Assembly: GCA_028870275.1 (NCBI GenBank) | Contig: JAGWPY010000035.1 | Span: forward strand, 1-35,269 | Direction of reading: 5' to 3' | DNA: 35,269 bases | Source of the DNA: Gammaproteobacteria bacterium | GTDB taxonomy: Bacteria > Pseudomonadota > Gammaproteobacteria > Steroidobacterales > Steroidobacteraceae | Shown: positions 1-7,991 of the stretch, piece by piece | Layout: every line of letters starts with the position of its first letter | Numbering within the stretch: position 1 is the first letter of the stretch | The notes under the pieces: model-generated | Databases searched by the model: none | What the model was told of the DNA's origin: nothing | What the model saw: the letters and a program-made list of their open reading frames with translations, nothing else | Translations under genes and position numbers: made by a program

Positions 1-1942
1 CGGCCGCGACCGGCGCGGCCGGCGCCGCGACGGTCGGCAGGCCCGCGGCGTCCACGGCTCCCGAGGGCGGCAGCGCCGGCTGGTCGCACTGGAAGCAGGC
101 GACCTTCGGGGTCGCCTGGAACACCGTCTTGCCGTCCGCGTCGTCGATCCGGTCGATGAAATAGGGGTCGACCCTGAAGCCGCCGTTCGCGAACACCGCA
201 TAGCCGCGGGCGAGCTCCAGAGGACTGACCTCGGCCGTGCCGAGTGCGAGCGTCATGTCGTCGGGCAGCTGCGAGGGCACGAACCCGAAGCGGGTCACGT
301 AGTCGCGCGCGTACTCGCCGCCGATGTCGCGCATCAGGCGGATCGTGACGAGGTTGCGCGAGCGGACCAGCGCCTCGCGCAGACGCGTCGGCCCGTAGAA
401 CTTGTTGGCGTCGTTCTTCGGCCGCCAGGCGCTGTCGTCGGTGCTGCCGTTGAGCACGATCGGCGCATCGAGCAGCACGCTCGCCGGCGTGTAGCCCTTG
501 TCGAAGGCCGCCGCGTAGATGAACGGCTTGAACGCCGATCCGGGCTGGCGCCGCGCCTGGGTCGCACGGTTGTAGTTACTCTGGTAGTAATCGAATCCGC
601 CGACCAGCGCCGAGATCGCGCCGTCGTGTGGATCGAGTGCGACCAGCGCGCTCTGCGCCTCGGGCACCTGCACGAACTGCAGATTGGCCGCATCGTTGCC
701 GACCGTGTAGATCACGTCGCCGCGCTTGAGCACGTCCGCGGGGTTCGTGGGCGCTCGGCCGACGCCGCCGTCGGCGAGTTCGCGCCGTGCCCAGGCCATG
801 CGCGCGAACGGCAGGTTCATCGGACCGAGGTCCTCGACGTAGAGCCGCGCACCCTCTCGCGAGACGGTCTCGACGACCGCCGGACGCAGACCGCCGACCA
901 CCGGGAAGCGCTGCAGTGCGACCTGCAGTGCATGGGCGTGCGGCGCGGGGATGAGCCTAAGGTGGCCGATCGGTCCGCGATATCCGTGGCGTCGGTCGTA
1001 TTCGAGTAGACCGGTGCGCAGGGCGATTCGCGCCGCGGCCTGTAGCCGCGAGTCGATCGTCGTGACGACCTTGTAGCCGCCGGTGTAGATGCGGTCGCCG
1101 TATTTCGCCTGCAATGCGGATCGGACCATCTCCGCGACATAGGGAGCCTGGACCTCGAGCGTCGGTCCGTGCAGGCGCGACTCGACCGGGCTCGCGTCGG
1201 CGGCGTCGTGTTCGGCGCGCGTGATGTAGCCGAGCGCGAGCATGCGCCGCAGCACGTAGGCGCGGCGGATGCGCGTGGCCTCGGGATTGGCCACCGGATT
1301 CACCTGCGAAGGGGCCTTCGGGATGCCGGCGATCGTCGCCATCTCGGCGACGTTCAGCTGGTCGAGGGTCTTGCCGAAATACACTTCGGCCGCGGCGCCG
1401 ACGCCGTAGGCGCGTTCGCCGAGGAAGGTCCGGTTCGCGTAGATCGAGAAGATGTCTTCCTTCGAGTATTGCGCCTCCATCAGCAGCGAGATGTAGATCT
1501 CGCTCAGCTTGCGCTTCATGTCCCGACGCGGCGACAGATAGACGTCGCGCGCGACCTGCATGGTGATCGTGCTGCCGCCCTCGCGCACGCCGCCGGCCCG
1601 CAGGTTGGCGAGCGCGGCGCGCACGATGCCCTGCCAGTCGACGCCGTGGTGCTCGAAGAACCGGTCGTCCTCGGCGGCGAGGAAGGCCTCGATCAGCTTC
1701 TTCGGGATCTGGTCGTAGCGCACCGGGATGCGCCGTTGTTCGCCGATCGAGGCGATCAGGCGCCCGTCGCGCGTATAGACGCGCAAGGGCACCTGCAGCT
1801 GAACGTCCCGCAGGGTATCGACGTTCGGCAGGCTCGGCTTCAGGTACACGTAGGCGCAGACGTTCGCGAATAAAAACAGGGCCGCCGCCCCGACCGCGAG
1901 CACGCAAATGCGAGATATGAGAACCAGGTATCGTTTGAGCAC
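1..1942 (-). CDS. mrcA: Penicillin-binding protein 1A, bifunctional transglycosylase/transpeptidase (C-terminus cut by window edge)
   Basis: This enzyme polymerises and crosslinks peptidoglycan on the periplasmic side of the inner membrane. The visible 647 residues begin with a short cytoplasmic tail and a signal-anchor helix (about residues 6-32). The GT51 glycosyltransferase domain follows, with the EDDRFFEHHGVD motif (catalytic Glu91), GGSTITMQ and KRKLSEIY. The transpeptidase domain shows SAFK with the nucleophile Ser469, then an SRN motif. The KTG motif would lie beyond position 1, so the gene is partial because of the window edge, not broken. I place the start at a GTG at 1942, directly before the signal anchor; no good Shine-Dalgarno is visible. 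The divergent arrangement with pilM is the usual gammaproteobacterial one. Sequence and motifs make the identity nearly certain. Confidence 0.95.
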   Translation of the reverse strand, partial: MLKRYLVLISRICVLAVGAAALFLFANVCAYVYLKPSLPNVDTLRDVQLQVPLRVYTRDGRLIASIGEQRRIPVRYDQIPKKLIEAFLAAEDDRFFEHHGVDWQGIVRAALANLRAGGVREGGSTITMQVARDVYLSPRRDMKRKLSEIYISLLMEAQYSKEDIFSIYANRTFLGERAYGVGAAAEVYFGKTLDQLNVAEMATIAGIPKAPSQVNPVANPEATRIRRAYVLRRMLALGYITRAEHDAADASPVESRLHGPTLEVQAPYVAEMVRSALQAKYGDRIYTGGYKVVTTIDSRLQAAARIALRTGLLEYDRRHGYRGPIGHLRLIPAPHAHALQVALQRFPVVGGLRPAVVETVSREGARLYVEDLGPMNLPFARMAWARRELADGGVGRAPTNPADVLKRGDVIYTVGNDAANLQFVQVPEAQSALVALDPHDGAISALVGGFDYYQSNYNRATQARRQPGSAFKPFIYAAAFDKGYTPASVLLDAPIVLNGSTDDSAWRPKNDANKFYGPTRLREALVRSRNLVTIRLMRDIGGEYARDYVTRFGFVPSQLPDDMTLALGTAEVSPLELARGYAVFANGGFRVDPYFIDRIDDADGKTVFQATPKVACFQCDQPALPPSGAVDAAGLPTVAAPAAPVAA

Positions 1943-1961
1943 TGAAAACCGTTCTAACTTA

Positions 1962-1990
1962 TTGCGAAGGCGGGATTGCGCGAGCATATT
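1962..1990 (+). promoter_or_regulatory. Candidate sigma70 promoter of the pil operon leader
   Basis: TTGCGA (1962-1967) and CATATT (1985-1990) are separated by 17 bp. The predicted start of transcription, about 1997, falls at the 5' edge of the riboswitch aptamer, as expected for a promoter driving a riboswitch-led transcript. The hexamers match the consensus only partly (4 of 6 each), so this rests mainly on placement. Confidence 0.45.
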
Positions 1991-1994
1991 ACCG

Positions 1995-2085
1995 CCGGTT
2001 GAAGGGGCATACTCATCGAAAGGTGGGGACGCAAAGCCTCCGGTCTAAGGGCGCCAGCGGCCTAGGATAGCGGGGTTGCCGGACC
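1995..2085 (+). ncRNA. GEMM-I cyclic di-GMP riboswitch aptamer in the pilM leader
   Basis: The core GGGACGCAAAGCCTCCGG at 2026-2043 and TAGCGGGGTTGCC at 2068-2080 match the invariant parts of the GEMM-I class (Vibrio cholerae Vc2 aptamer, compared from memory). The first hairpin is CTCATC (2012-2017), a GAAA tetraloop (2018-2021) and GGTGGG (2022-2027). The second arm carries the tetraloop-receptor-like CTAAGG and CCTAGGATAG segments. Aligned to Vc2, the ligand-contacting G20 corresponds to G2006 and C92 to C2079. G at that place is the c-di-GMP-type residue, rather than the A seen in cAMP-GMP-sensing relatives. The outer closing helix is only approximate, perhaps CCGG (1995-1998) with CCGG (2079-2082). 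The RNA precedes pilMNOPQ. Whether ligand turns expression on or off cannot be read from the sequence. Confidence 0.92.
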
Positions 2086-2362
2086 TCAGAATGTCGGGCG
2101 AGCGGATGTGATCCGCCGCCGACGCGAGGCCTGATCGTTCGGCGACCCGCTTTTGCCGCGCCGCACCCTTGTGCCGCAGTCTCCGCGTCCATGCTCCATG
2201 GGACCCAAGCCCCGGCCGATTAGTGCCCGAAGGGCGCTACGGAGACGATTATCGTGAGTAAGGTCACGTCCGATTTAACAGTTTCTTGCTAAGTTGTTGG
2301 TGCATAGCTAATCTGGTGCACCAGTTTCGACCTACAAGATACTGAGCACAAAAGGAAAAATC
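2086..2362 (+). promoter_or_regulatory. Long structured 5' leader between riboswitch and pilM
   Basis: About 277 bases without a convincing gene. Three stem-loops can be read. The first spans 2093-2123, with the inner stem GCGGAT/ATCCGC closed by GTCGG(G)CG/CGCCGAC. The second is TAGTGCCC (2221-2228) with GGGCGCTA (2232-2239), loop GAA. The third is TGGTGCA (2298-2304) with TGCACCA (2317-2323). None is followed by a U-tract typical of an intrinsic terminator, so the expression platform of the riboswitch is not obvious. The last 100 bases are much more AT-rich than the surroundings. The ribosome binding site AAAGGA (2351-2356) serves pilM. Confidence 0.5.
2286..2314 (+). promoter_or_regulatory. 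Possible second, riboswitch-independent promoter before pilM
   Basis: TTGCTA (2286-2291) and TAATCT (2309-2314) with a 17-bp spacer lie in an AT-rich island. The region overlaps the 2298-2323 inverted repeat. If active, it would let the pil operon bypass the upstream riboswitch. The hexamer matches are modest. Confidence 0.25.
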
Positions 2363-3427
2363 GTGTGGTCGTTCGTTAATCGGTATCGTCCCCTGCTGGG
2401 ACTCGACATCACCACCTCGTCGGTGAAGCTGATCGAGCTCAGCATGGCCGGCGGCCAGTATCGAGTGGAGTCGTACGCGGCGGAGCCGACTCCGCACAAC
2501 GCGATCAACGAGAAGGCGATCGTCGACGCCGAAGCGGTCGGCGAAGCGATCCGCCGCGCCGTGAAACGCGCCGGCGCGAAGAGCCGGCTCGCGGCGATTG
2601 CGATCAGCGGCGACGCGGCGATCACGAAAGTGATCCAGATGCCGAAGACGCTCGGCGAGAACGAGCTCGAAGGCCAGGTCGAGATGCAGGCCGACCAGTA
2701 CATCCCGTTCCCGATGGAGGAGGTCAGCTACGACTTCCAGGTCATCGGCCCGTCCGAGAAGGACCCGGACATGCTCGACGTGCTGCTGGTCGCGACGCGC
2801 ACCGAGAACGTCGAGCAGCGTCGCGCGGCCGTGCAGGCCGGTGGTCTGACCGCGCAGCTCGTCGACGTCGAGGCCTTCGCCCTCGAGAACGCCTGCACGC
2901 TGATGCGTCATCAGATGCCCGACGGCGGCATGGACCGCACGGTCGCGGTCGTCGACTTCGGCGCGAGCAGCACGACCTTCAGCGTCCTTCGCGACCTGAA
3001 AGTCATCTACACGCGCGACTTCGCCTTCGGCGGCCAGCTGCTCACCGAGGAGATCATGCGCACCTACGGCCTCAGCATGGAGGAGGCGGGACGCGCCAAG
3101 AAAGAGGGCGGTCTGCCGAGCAACTACCAGCCCGAGGTGCTCGATCCGTTCATCGACGACATGACCCAGCAGGTCAGCCGCTCGCTGCAGTTCTACCTGG
3201 CATCCGGCAGCGGCCGCTCGCAGCCCGACCAGATCCTGGTCTGCGGCGGCTGCGCCAACATACCGGGCGTCGCCGACGTGATCTCCAGCCGGGTCGGCGT
3301 GCCGGCCGAGAGAGGCGACCCGCTCGGCAACATGAAAGTGTCGTCGAAGGCCAAGGCGCAGGCGGTCGCGCGTGACGCGACCGCGCTGCTGACCGCGTGC
3401 GGCCTGGCGCTGCGCAGCTTCGACTGA
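2363..3427 (+). CDS. pilM: Type IV pilus inner-membrane platform protein PilM (actin-like ATPase)
   Basis: This cytoplasmic actin/FtsA-like protein binds the N-terminal tail of PilN and couples the pilus motor to the PilNOP alignment complex. The product has 354 residues, the usual family length. It starts with GLDITTSSVKLIEL (phosphate-1 region of the actin fold) and has a second nucleotide-binding stretch VVDFGASSTTFSVLRD. I take the GTG at 2363 as start because the GLDI strand must lie near the N-terminus and AAAGGA stands 6 bases upstream. First gene of pilMNOPQ, and therefore the first target of the upstream riboswitch. Confidence 0.96.
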   Translation: MWSFVNRYRPLLGLDITTSSVKLIELSMAGGQYRVESYAAEPTPHNAINEKAIVDAEAVGEAIRRAVKRAGAKSRLAAIAISGDAAITKVIQMPKTLGENELEGQVEMQADQYIPFPMEEVSYDFQVIGPSEKDPDMLDVLLVATRTENVEQRRAAVQAGGLTAQLVDVEAFALENACTLMRHQMPDGGMDRTVAVVDFGASSTTFSVLRDLKVIYTRDFAFGGQLLTEEIMRTYGLSMEEAGRAKKEGGLPSNYQPEVLDPFIDDMTQQVSRSLQFYLASGSGRSQPDQILVCGGCANIPGVADVISSRVGVPAERGDPLGNMKVSSKAKAQAVARDATALLTACGLALRSFD

Positions 3428-3435
3428 GGTCCACC

Positions 3436-4026
3436 ATGCCGCGTATCAACCTACTCCCCTGGCGCGAGCAGCAGCGCAAGCTCCGTCGCCGAGAATTCGG
3501 GCTCGCCGCGGGCGCCGCGCTGCTCGCAGCGATCATGTGCGCACTCGGTGGCAAGCTCGTCTACGCCGGGTGGATCGATTCCCAGCTTGCCAAGAATCAG
3601 CTGCTGAAGGACGAGATCACCAAGCTCGACGCCCAGATCGCCGACATCATGGATCTCGAAGACCGCAAGCAGCGACTGGTCGCCCGCATGGAGATCATCG
3701 AGAAGCTGCAGCGCAGTCGTCCGGAGATCGTCCACCTGTTCGATGAACTGGTGCACACGGTGCCCGACGGCGTCTATCTGACCGCGCTCAAGGAGAACGG
3801 CAAGAAGCTCGAGATCGACGGCATCGCCCAGTCGAGTACCCGGGTCTCGACCTTCATGCGCAACATCGACGCTTCCACCTGGATGGACAACCCGGTGCTC
3901 CAGGTCGTCGAATCGGCCAAAGACTCGCCCACCGGCGGATCGCGGTTCGTGCTGTTCGTCGACACGATCGGCGTCGATCTGGACCACGGCGGCACGGTCA
4001 ACCGCAAGAGGGTCGGTGCGAAATGA
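3436..4026 (+). CDS. pilN: Type IV pilus assembly protein PilN
   Basis: A bitopic inner-membrane protein of the pilus alignment subcomplex. The 196-residue product starts with MPRINLLPWREQQRK, the conserved INLLPWR tail that docks into PilM. One membrane helix follows (about residues 18-40), then a periplasmic coiled coil and an alpha/beta domain. The start at 3436 is chosen because it places INLLPWR at the N-terminus; an in-frame upstream start would overlap pilM. It overlaps pilO by the sequence ATGA, which suggests translational coupling. Confidence 0.95.
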   Translation: MPRINLLPWREQQRKLRRREFGLAAGAALLAAIMCALGGKLVYAGWIDSQLAKNQLLKDEITKLDAQIADIMDLEDRKQRLVARMEIIEKLQRSRPEIVHLFDELVHTVPDGVYLTALKENGKKLEIDGIAQSSTRVSTFMRNIDASTWMDNPVLQVVESAKDSPTGGSRFVLFVDTIGVDLDHGGTVNRKRVGAK

Positions 4027-4673
4027 ACTTCCTCGAACAACTGCAGACCCTCGATCCCCGCGACCCGGGCCGCTGGCCGGCGTCGGTGCGGTTCTTCTTC
4101 GTCGGCCTGATCTTCCTCGTCTGCGCGGCGATCGCCTGGTACATGCTGGTGTGGACCTCGGACCGCCCGCAGCTGCTGCAGGCGGAGGCCGACGAGCAGT
4201 CGCTGCGCCAGCAGTTCGAGACCAAGCAGCAGCGTGCCGCCAATCTGGATGCCTACAAGGCCCAGCTCGGCGAAATGCAGCGCAGCTTCGGTGCGATGCT
4301 GCGCCAGCTCCCGGGCCGCACCGAAGTGCCGAACCTGCTGGTCGACATCTCCCAGACCGGCCTCGCGGCGGGTCTGCAGGAGAAGCTGTTCCAGCCAGGA
4401 CCGGAGGTGGACAAGGGCTTCTACGCCGAACTGCCGATCCGGATCCGCCTGGTCGGTAGCTATCACGAATTCGGCAAATTCGTGAGCGGCATCGCGGCGC
4501 TGCCGCGCATCGTCACCCTGCACGACATCCAGATCACGCCGGTGAACGAGCGGGGCGGCGGGGACTTCGACGACCTCACCATGGACGTCACGGCCAAGAC
4601 CTACCGTTACATCGAGGACGACAACGGCCATGGAAGCGGCAGGATGAACAAGAAACCCGGAGGTGCGTCGTGA
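4023..4673 (+). CDS. pilO: Type IV pilus assembly protein PilO
   Basis: The partner of PilN in the periplasmic heterodimer that spans from PilM to PilP/PilQ. The 216-residue product has a short cytoplasmic tail, a single membrane helix at about residues 24-44 and a coiled coil (about 50-85). A ferredoxin-like periplasmic domain follows, including the typical GSYHEFGKFVSGIAALPRIV stretch. The start overlaps the pilN stop (ATGA at 4023-4026) and the end overlaps the pilP start (GTGA at 4670-4673). Confidence 0.95.
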   Translation: MNFLEQLQTLDPRDPGRWPASVRFFFVGLIFLVCAAIAWYMLVWTSDRPQLLQAEADEQSLRQQFETKQQRAANLDAYKAQLGEMQRSFGAMLRQLPGRTEVPNLLVDISQTGLAAGLQEKLFQPGPEVDKGFYAELPIRIRLVGSYHEFGKFVSGIAALPRIVTLHDIQITPVNERGGGDFDDLTMDVTAKTYRYIEDDNGHGSGRMNKKPGGAS

Positions 4674-5185
4674 GACGCCGAAGCCGCCGCACGGCCCTGC
4701 TCCAGGTCGCGCTCGTGAGCCTCGCGATCGCCGGCTGTTCGAGCGGACAGACGCAGCTCAAGAACTGGATCGCGCAGGTGAAACAGCGCCCCGGCGGGCG
4801 CATAGAGCCCCTGCCCGAGGTCAAACCCTACGAATCGTTCACTTATTCGGCGGCGAATCTGCGCTCGCCGTTCCAGCCCCAGGGTCCGTCCGACAGCGGA
4901 CCGTCGACCGTGCGTCCCGATCTGCACCGCAACCGCGAGTTCCTCGAGCAGTTCCCGCTCGACACGCTGAAGATGGTGGGGACCTTGAAGATGGGTAGCC
5001 ACTTCTACGGGCTCGTCCAGTCGAAGGATGGACTCGTGCACCGGGTGCAGCCCGGGAACTACGTCGGTCAGAACGACGGTAAGATCGTCTCGATCACGCC
5101 GAGCAAGATAAGCATCCTCGAGATCGTCCCCGACGGACTGGGTGGCTACATTCAGCGACCGGCCTCGCTGGCGCTCGCCAACTGA
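4670..5185 (+). CDS. pilP: Type IV pilus lipoprotein PilP
   Basis: An inner-membrane lipoprotein that links PilNO to the PilQ secretin. The 171-residue product has an Arg-rich N-terminus, a hydrophobic segment and a lipobox LAIAGC with the lipidated Cys23. A Pro-rich, flexible linker follows. The C-terminal beta-sandwich contains LDTLKMVGTL and GLVQSKDGLVHRVQPGNYVG, typical of the PilP homology region that contacts the secretin N0 domain. The start is a GTG overlapping the pilO stop, preceded by CGGAGG. Confidence 0.95.
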   Translation: MRRRSRRTALLQVALVSLAIAGCSSGQTQLKNWIAQVKQRPGGRIEPLPEVKPYESFTYSAANLRSPFQPQGPSDSGPSTVRPDLHRNREFLEQFPLDTLKMVGTLKMGSHFYGLVQSKDGLVHRVQPGNYVGQNDGKIVSITPSKISILEIVPDGLGGYIQRPASLALAN

Positions 5186-5205
5186 GGCTTCACGGAGAGC
5201 AACGC

Positions 5206-7332
5206 ATGATCAGTTTGAAGAATCGGATCGCAAGCGCGGCGGGCGTCGCCCTCATCGCATTCGCGGCGATCGCTGCGCGGGCCCAGGCCGCCGGCCCCAA
5301 CAAGCTCGAAGCGATCGACGTGCAAACGCTGTCCGGACAGCAGGTCCAGCTGAAGCTGCGCCTCTCCGGGCCGGCTCCGCAGCCGCTCGCGTTCACGATC
5401 GACAAGCCGGCGCGGATCGCGCTCGACCTGCCGGACACTTCGATCGCCATGCCCTCGCGGCGCATCGACGTGCGCTCCGGCGGCGTCGACTCGGTGCTCG
5501 CCGCCGAGGCCGGCGGCCGCACCCGCGTGGTGGTCGATCTCGACACGCTCGTTCCGTACACCACCCAGGTCGAGGGCAACACGATTCTCGTCAACGTCGG
5601 CGTACGTCCGGCCGGTGCGCCGGCCATGGCCGCCGCATCGAACGGCGAGGCCTCGGCCGGGGCCGCGGCTCCGGCGGCGCGCGCGCTCGACTCGATCGAC
5701 TTCCGCCGCGGTGCGGACGGCGCGGGCCGGATCATCGTGCGCATGTCCGATTCCCGCATCCCGGTCAACACCCGCCAGGAGGGCAACCAGATCGTCGTCG
5801 ACTTCGAGGGGGCGCATCTGCCGTCCCGGCTCATGCGCCGCTACGACGTGAACGACTTCGCGACACCGGTGCAATCGGTCGACGCGGTCCGGGTCGGCAA
5901 CAGCAGCCGTCTGGTGATCAACGCCCAGGGTGATTTCGATCAGCTCGCCTATCAGTCCGACAACGAGTACGTGATCGAGGTCCGCCACTCCACCAAGCTC
6001 GCCGCGCAGGAAGGCAAGAAGCGCTACACCGGCGAGCGCCTGACGCTCAATTTCCAGAACATCGACATCCGCTCGGTGCTGCAGCTGCTCGCCGATACCG
6101 GCGGGCAGAACATCGTGGTGAGCGATTCGGTCAACGGCAGTCTGACGCTGCGCTTGCAGAACGTCCCCTGGGACGAGGCGCTCGACATCGTCCTGCGCAC
6201 CAAGGGGCTCGACAAGCGCCAGGAAGGCAACGTGATCATCGTCGGTCCCGCCGCCGAACTCGCCGCGCAGGAGAAGACCGAGCTCGCGGCGCGCAACCAG
6301 ATCCAGCAGCTCGAGCCTCTGCACACCGAGTTCCTGCAGGTCAACTACGCCAAGGCCTCGGATCTCGCGGCGCTGATCCGCGCGGGCGGCGGCAAGAACT
6401 CGATGCTCTCCGACCGCGGCAGTCTGTCGATCGACGAACGGACCAATACCCTGATCGTCCAGGACACCGGCGATCGTCTCGCCGACATCCGCAAGCTCGT
6501 CCAGAAGCTCGACGTGCCGGTCAGGCAGGTGCTGATCGAGGCGCGGATCGTCGTGGTCACCGATCAGTTCGAACGCGACCTCGGCGCCCGCTTCGGCGTC
6601 TCGAGCCTCAATTCGAACGGCAACAACGGCCTCGTCACGGTGAGCGGCAACGGCGCCGGCACCAACTCGCTCCTCACCAGCTCGGTCGGCGGGGCGAACA
6701 ATGCCTCGGCGCTCACTTCGAACACCCTGACCAATCAGTATCAGGTCAACCTGCCGGTGGCGGCCCCTGCCGGTACGTTCGGGGTGTCGCTCTTGGGCAG
6801 CAGCTACCTCGTGGACCTGGAACTCTCCGCGGCCCAGAACGAGGGCAAGGGCGAGACGATCTCCTCGCCGCGCGTGATCACCGCCAACCAGAAGGAGGCG
6901 ACGATCATGCAGGGTGTGGAGATCCCCTACCAACAGTCCGCATCCAGCGGCGCGACCACGACGCAGTTCAAGAACGCCGTGCTGAGCCTCAAGGTGACGC
7001 CGCTGATCACGCCCGATAACCGCGTGATGCTCGATATCAACGTGAGCGACGACACGGTCGGCCAGCTGGTTCAGAGCGCGACCGGCGGGCAGGTGCCCTC
7101 GATCAACACCCGCCAGATCATCACTTCGGTGCTGGTCAACGACGGCCAGACGGTGGTCCTCGGCGGCATCCTCGACACCACCAAGAACAACTCCGACGAC
7201 AAGGTGCCCTACCTCGGCGACATCCCGGTGCTCGGCCACCTGTTCAAATCGACCACCCGCATCAACAACAAGACCGAGCTGCTGATCTTCATCACGCCGA
7301 AGATCCTGCGCGAAGGCTCGAACCTGTACTGA
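5206..7332 (+). CDS. pilQ: Type IV pilus outer-membrane secretin PilQ
   Basis: This protein forms the outer-membrane channel through which the pilus passes. The 708-residue product begins with a signal peptide ending near the ARAQA stretch (about residue 28). Two AMIN domains for peptidoglycan binding follow (about 35-110 and 163-245). Then come the secretin/TonB short N-terminal domain (LNFQNIDIRSVLQLLADTGG), an N1/NolW-type domain (about 380-450) and the secretin barrel. The barrel ends with the signature VPYLGDIPVLGHLFK. A Gly/Asn/Ser-rich stretch (SLNSNGNNGLVTVSGNGAG) inside the barrel domain probably forms the gate or a variable loop. It is the last pil gene and is followed by a strong hairpin. 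Confidence 0.97.
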   Translation: MISLKNRIASAAGVALIAFAAIAARAQAAGPNKLEAIDVQTLSGQQVQLKLRLSGPAPQPLAFTIDKPARIALDLPDTSIAMPSRRIDVRSGGVDSVLAAEAGGRTRVVVDLDTLVPYTTQVEGNTILVNVGVRPAGAPAMAAASNGEASAGAAAPAARALDSIDFRRGADGAGRIIVRMSDSRIPVNTRQEGNQIVVDFEGAHLPSRLMRRYDVNDFATPVQSVDAVRVGNSSRLVINAQGDFDQLAYQSDNEYVIEVRHSTKLAAQEGKKRYTGERLTLNFQNIDIRSVLQLLADTGGQNIVVSDSVNGSLTLRLQNVPWDEALDIVLRTKGLDKRQEGNVIIVGPAAELAAQEKTELAARNQIQQLEPLHTEFLQVNYAKASDLAALIRAGGGKNSMLSDRGSLSIDERTNTLIVQDTGDRLADIRKLVQKLDVPVRQVLIEARIVVVTDQFERDLGARFGVSSLNSNGNNGLVTVSGNGAGTNSLLTSSVGGANNASALTSNTLTNQYQVNLPVAAPAGTFGVSLLGSSYLVDLELSAAQNEGKGETISSPRVITANQKEATIMQGVEIPYQQSASSGATTTQFKNAVLSLKVTPLITPDNRVMLDINVSDDTVGQLVQSATGGQVPSINTRQIITSVLVNDGQTVVLGGILDTTKNNSDDKVPYLGDIPVLGHLFKSTTRINNKTELLIFITPKILREGSNLY

Positions 7333-7342
7333 CCCCATACCA

Positions 7343-7377
7343 GGAACCGGTCCCGCCGCGAGGCGGGCCCGGCTTCC
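7343..7377 (+). terminator. Hairpin after pilQ, probable terminator
   Basis: The stem GGAA-CCGG-CCCGCC (7343-7357) pairs with GGCGGG-CCGG-TTCC (7362-7377), with a one-base mismatch and one bulge, around a GCGA tetraloop. No long T-run follows (CCTTGG), so it may act as a pausing or mRNA-stabilising element. It separates the pil operon from aroK. Confidence 0.6.
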
Positions 7378-7430
7378 TTGGGGGCCGGTCGCCCGCGATG
7401 CCGGGCCTGCGCGGCGGGCGGCGGGTCGTT

Positions 7431-7436
7431 TATGAT
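7431..7436 (+). promoter_or_regulatory. -10 element just upstream of aroK
   Basis: TATGAT ends 9 bases before the aroK ATG at 7446. Transcription would begin about 3 bases before the start codon, giving an almost leaderless mRNA. No good -35 hexamer is visible and no Shine-Dalgarno precedes the ATG. Confidence 0.45.
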
Positions 7437-7445
7437 TCCGGCAAC

Positions 7446-7973
7446 ATGCTGGATCGACGCAACGTTTTCCTCATAGGGCCGATGGGCTCGGGCAAGAGCG
7501 CGGTCGGGCGCCAGCTCGCGCGCCTGCTCGGTCTCGCCTTCCACGACAGCGACGCCGACATCGAGGAGCGCACCGGCGTCGACATCGCCTACATCTTCGA
7601 GCAGGAGGGCGAGGCGGGGTTCAGACTTCGCGAACGCGAGTCGATCGACCGCCTCACGCAGCTCGAGGGGGTGGTGATCGCCACCGGCGGTGGTGCGGTG
7701 ATCGATCCCGAGAACCGGCTGAAGCTGGCCGAACGCGGTGCGGTGGTCTACCTGCAGACCTCGGTCGCGCAGCAACTGGCGCGCACGCGCCACGGGCGCC
7801 ACCGGCCACTGCTCAACGACGTCGACCAGGAGCGTGTCCTCGCCGATCTGATGGCGACGCGGGCTCCCCTGTACGCCGAGATCGCCGACCTGACCGTGGC
7901 CACCGACCACCGCCGCGTGCAATTGGTCGCCGAGGAGATCTGCGCCGGCCTCGGTCGGGCGCCGGGCGCCTGA
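7446..7973 (+). CDS. aroK: Shikimate kinase AroK
   Basis: It phosphorylates shikimate to shikimate 3-phosphate in the cytoplasm, the fifth step to chorismate. The 175-residue product has the Walker A motif GPMGSGKS (residues 11-18), the shikimate-binding DSDADIE (Asp34, Asp36) and FRLRE, the ATGGGAV loop and the LID region RHRPLL. An in-frame upstream ATG at 7398 would add an unconserved, Gly/Arg-rich tail, so I prefer 7446. The pilQ-aroK-aroB order is conserved in gammaproteobacteria. Confidence 0.96.
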   Translation: MLDRRNVFLIGPMGSGKSAVGRQLARLLGLAFHDSDADIEERTGVDIAYIFEQEGEAGFRLRERESIDRLTQLEGVVIATGGGAVIDPENRLKLAERGAVVYLQTSVAQQLARTRHGRHRPLLNDVDQERVLADLMATRAPLYAEIADLTVATDHRRVQLVAEEICAGLGRAPGA

Positions 7974-7979
7974 GATTCG

Positions 7980-7985
7980 TATAAT
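7980..7985 (+). promoter_or_regulatory. Consensus -10 hexamer directly upstream of aroB
   Basis: A perfect TATAAT ends 6 bases before the GTG at 7992, so the predicted transcription start coincides with the start codon. It follows the aroK stop by only a few bases. This suggests a leaderless aroB transcript in addition to read-through from aroK. Confidence 0.5.
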
Positions 7986-7991
7986 CCCCGC

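Noticed and set aside
957-1907. Long minus-strand reading frame rich in Arg/Ala inside the PBP1a region
   Set aside because: It is a frame-shifted shadow of the PBP1a gene; low-complexity Arg-rich translation and no domain, while the correct frame shows the GT51 and transpeptidase motifs.
1995-2085. cAMP-GMP (GEMM-Ib) specificity for the riboswitch
   Set aside because: By hand alignment the specificity position is G (G2006), not A, which favours cyclic di-GMP.
5152-7338. 728-codon minus-strand frame opposite pilQ
   Set aside because: It mirrors pilQ exactly, with Asp/Arg/Leu/Val-rich antisense composition and no motif. Typical of high-GC coding DNA.
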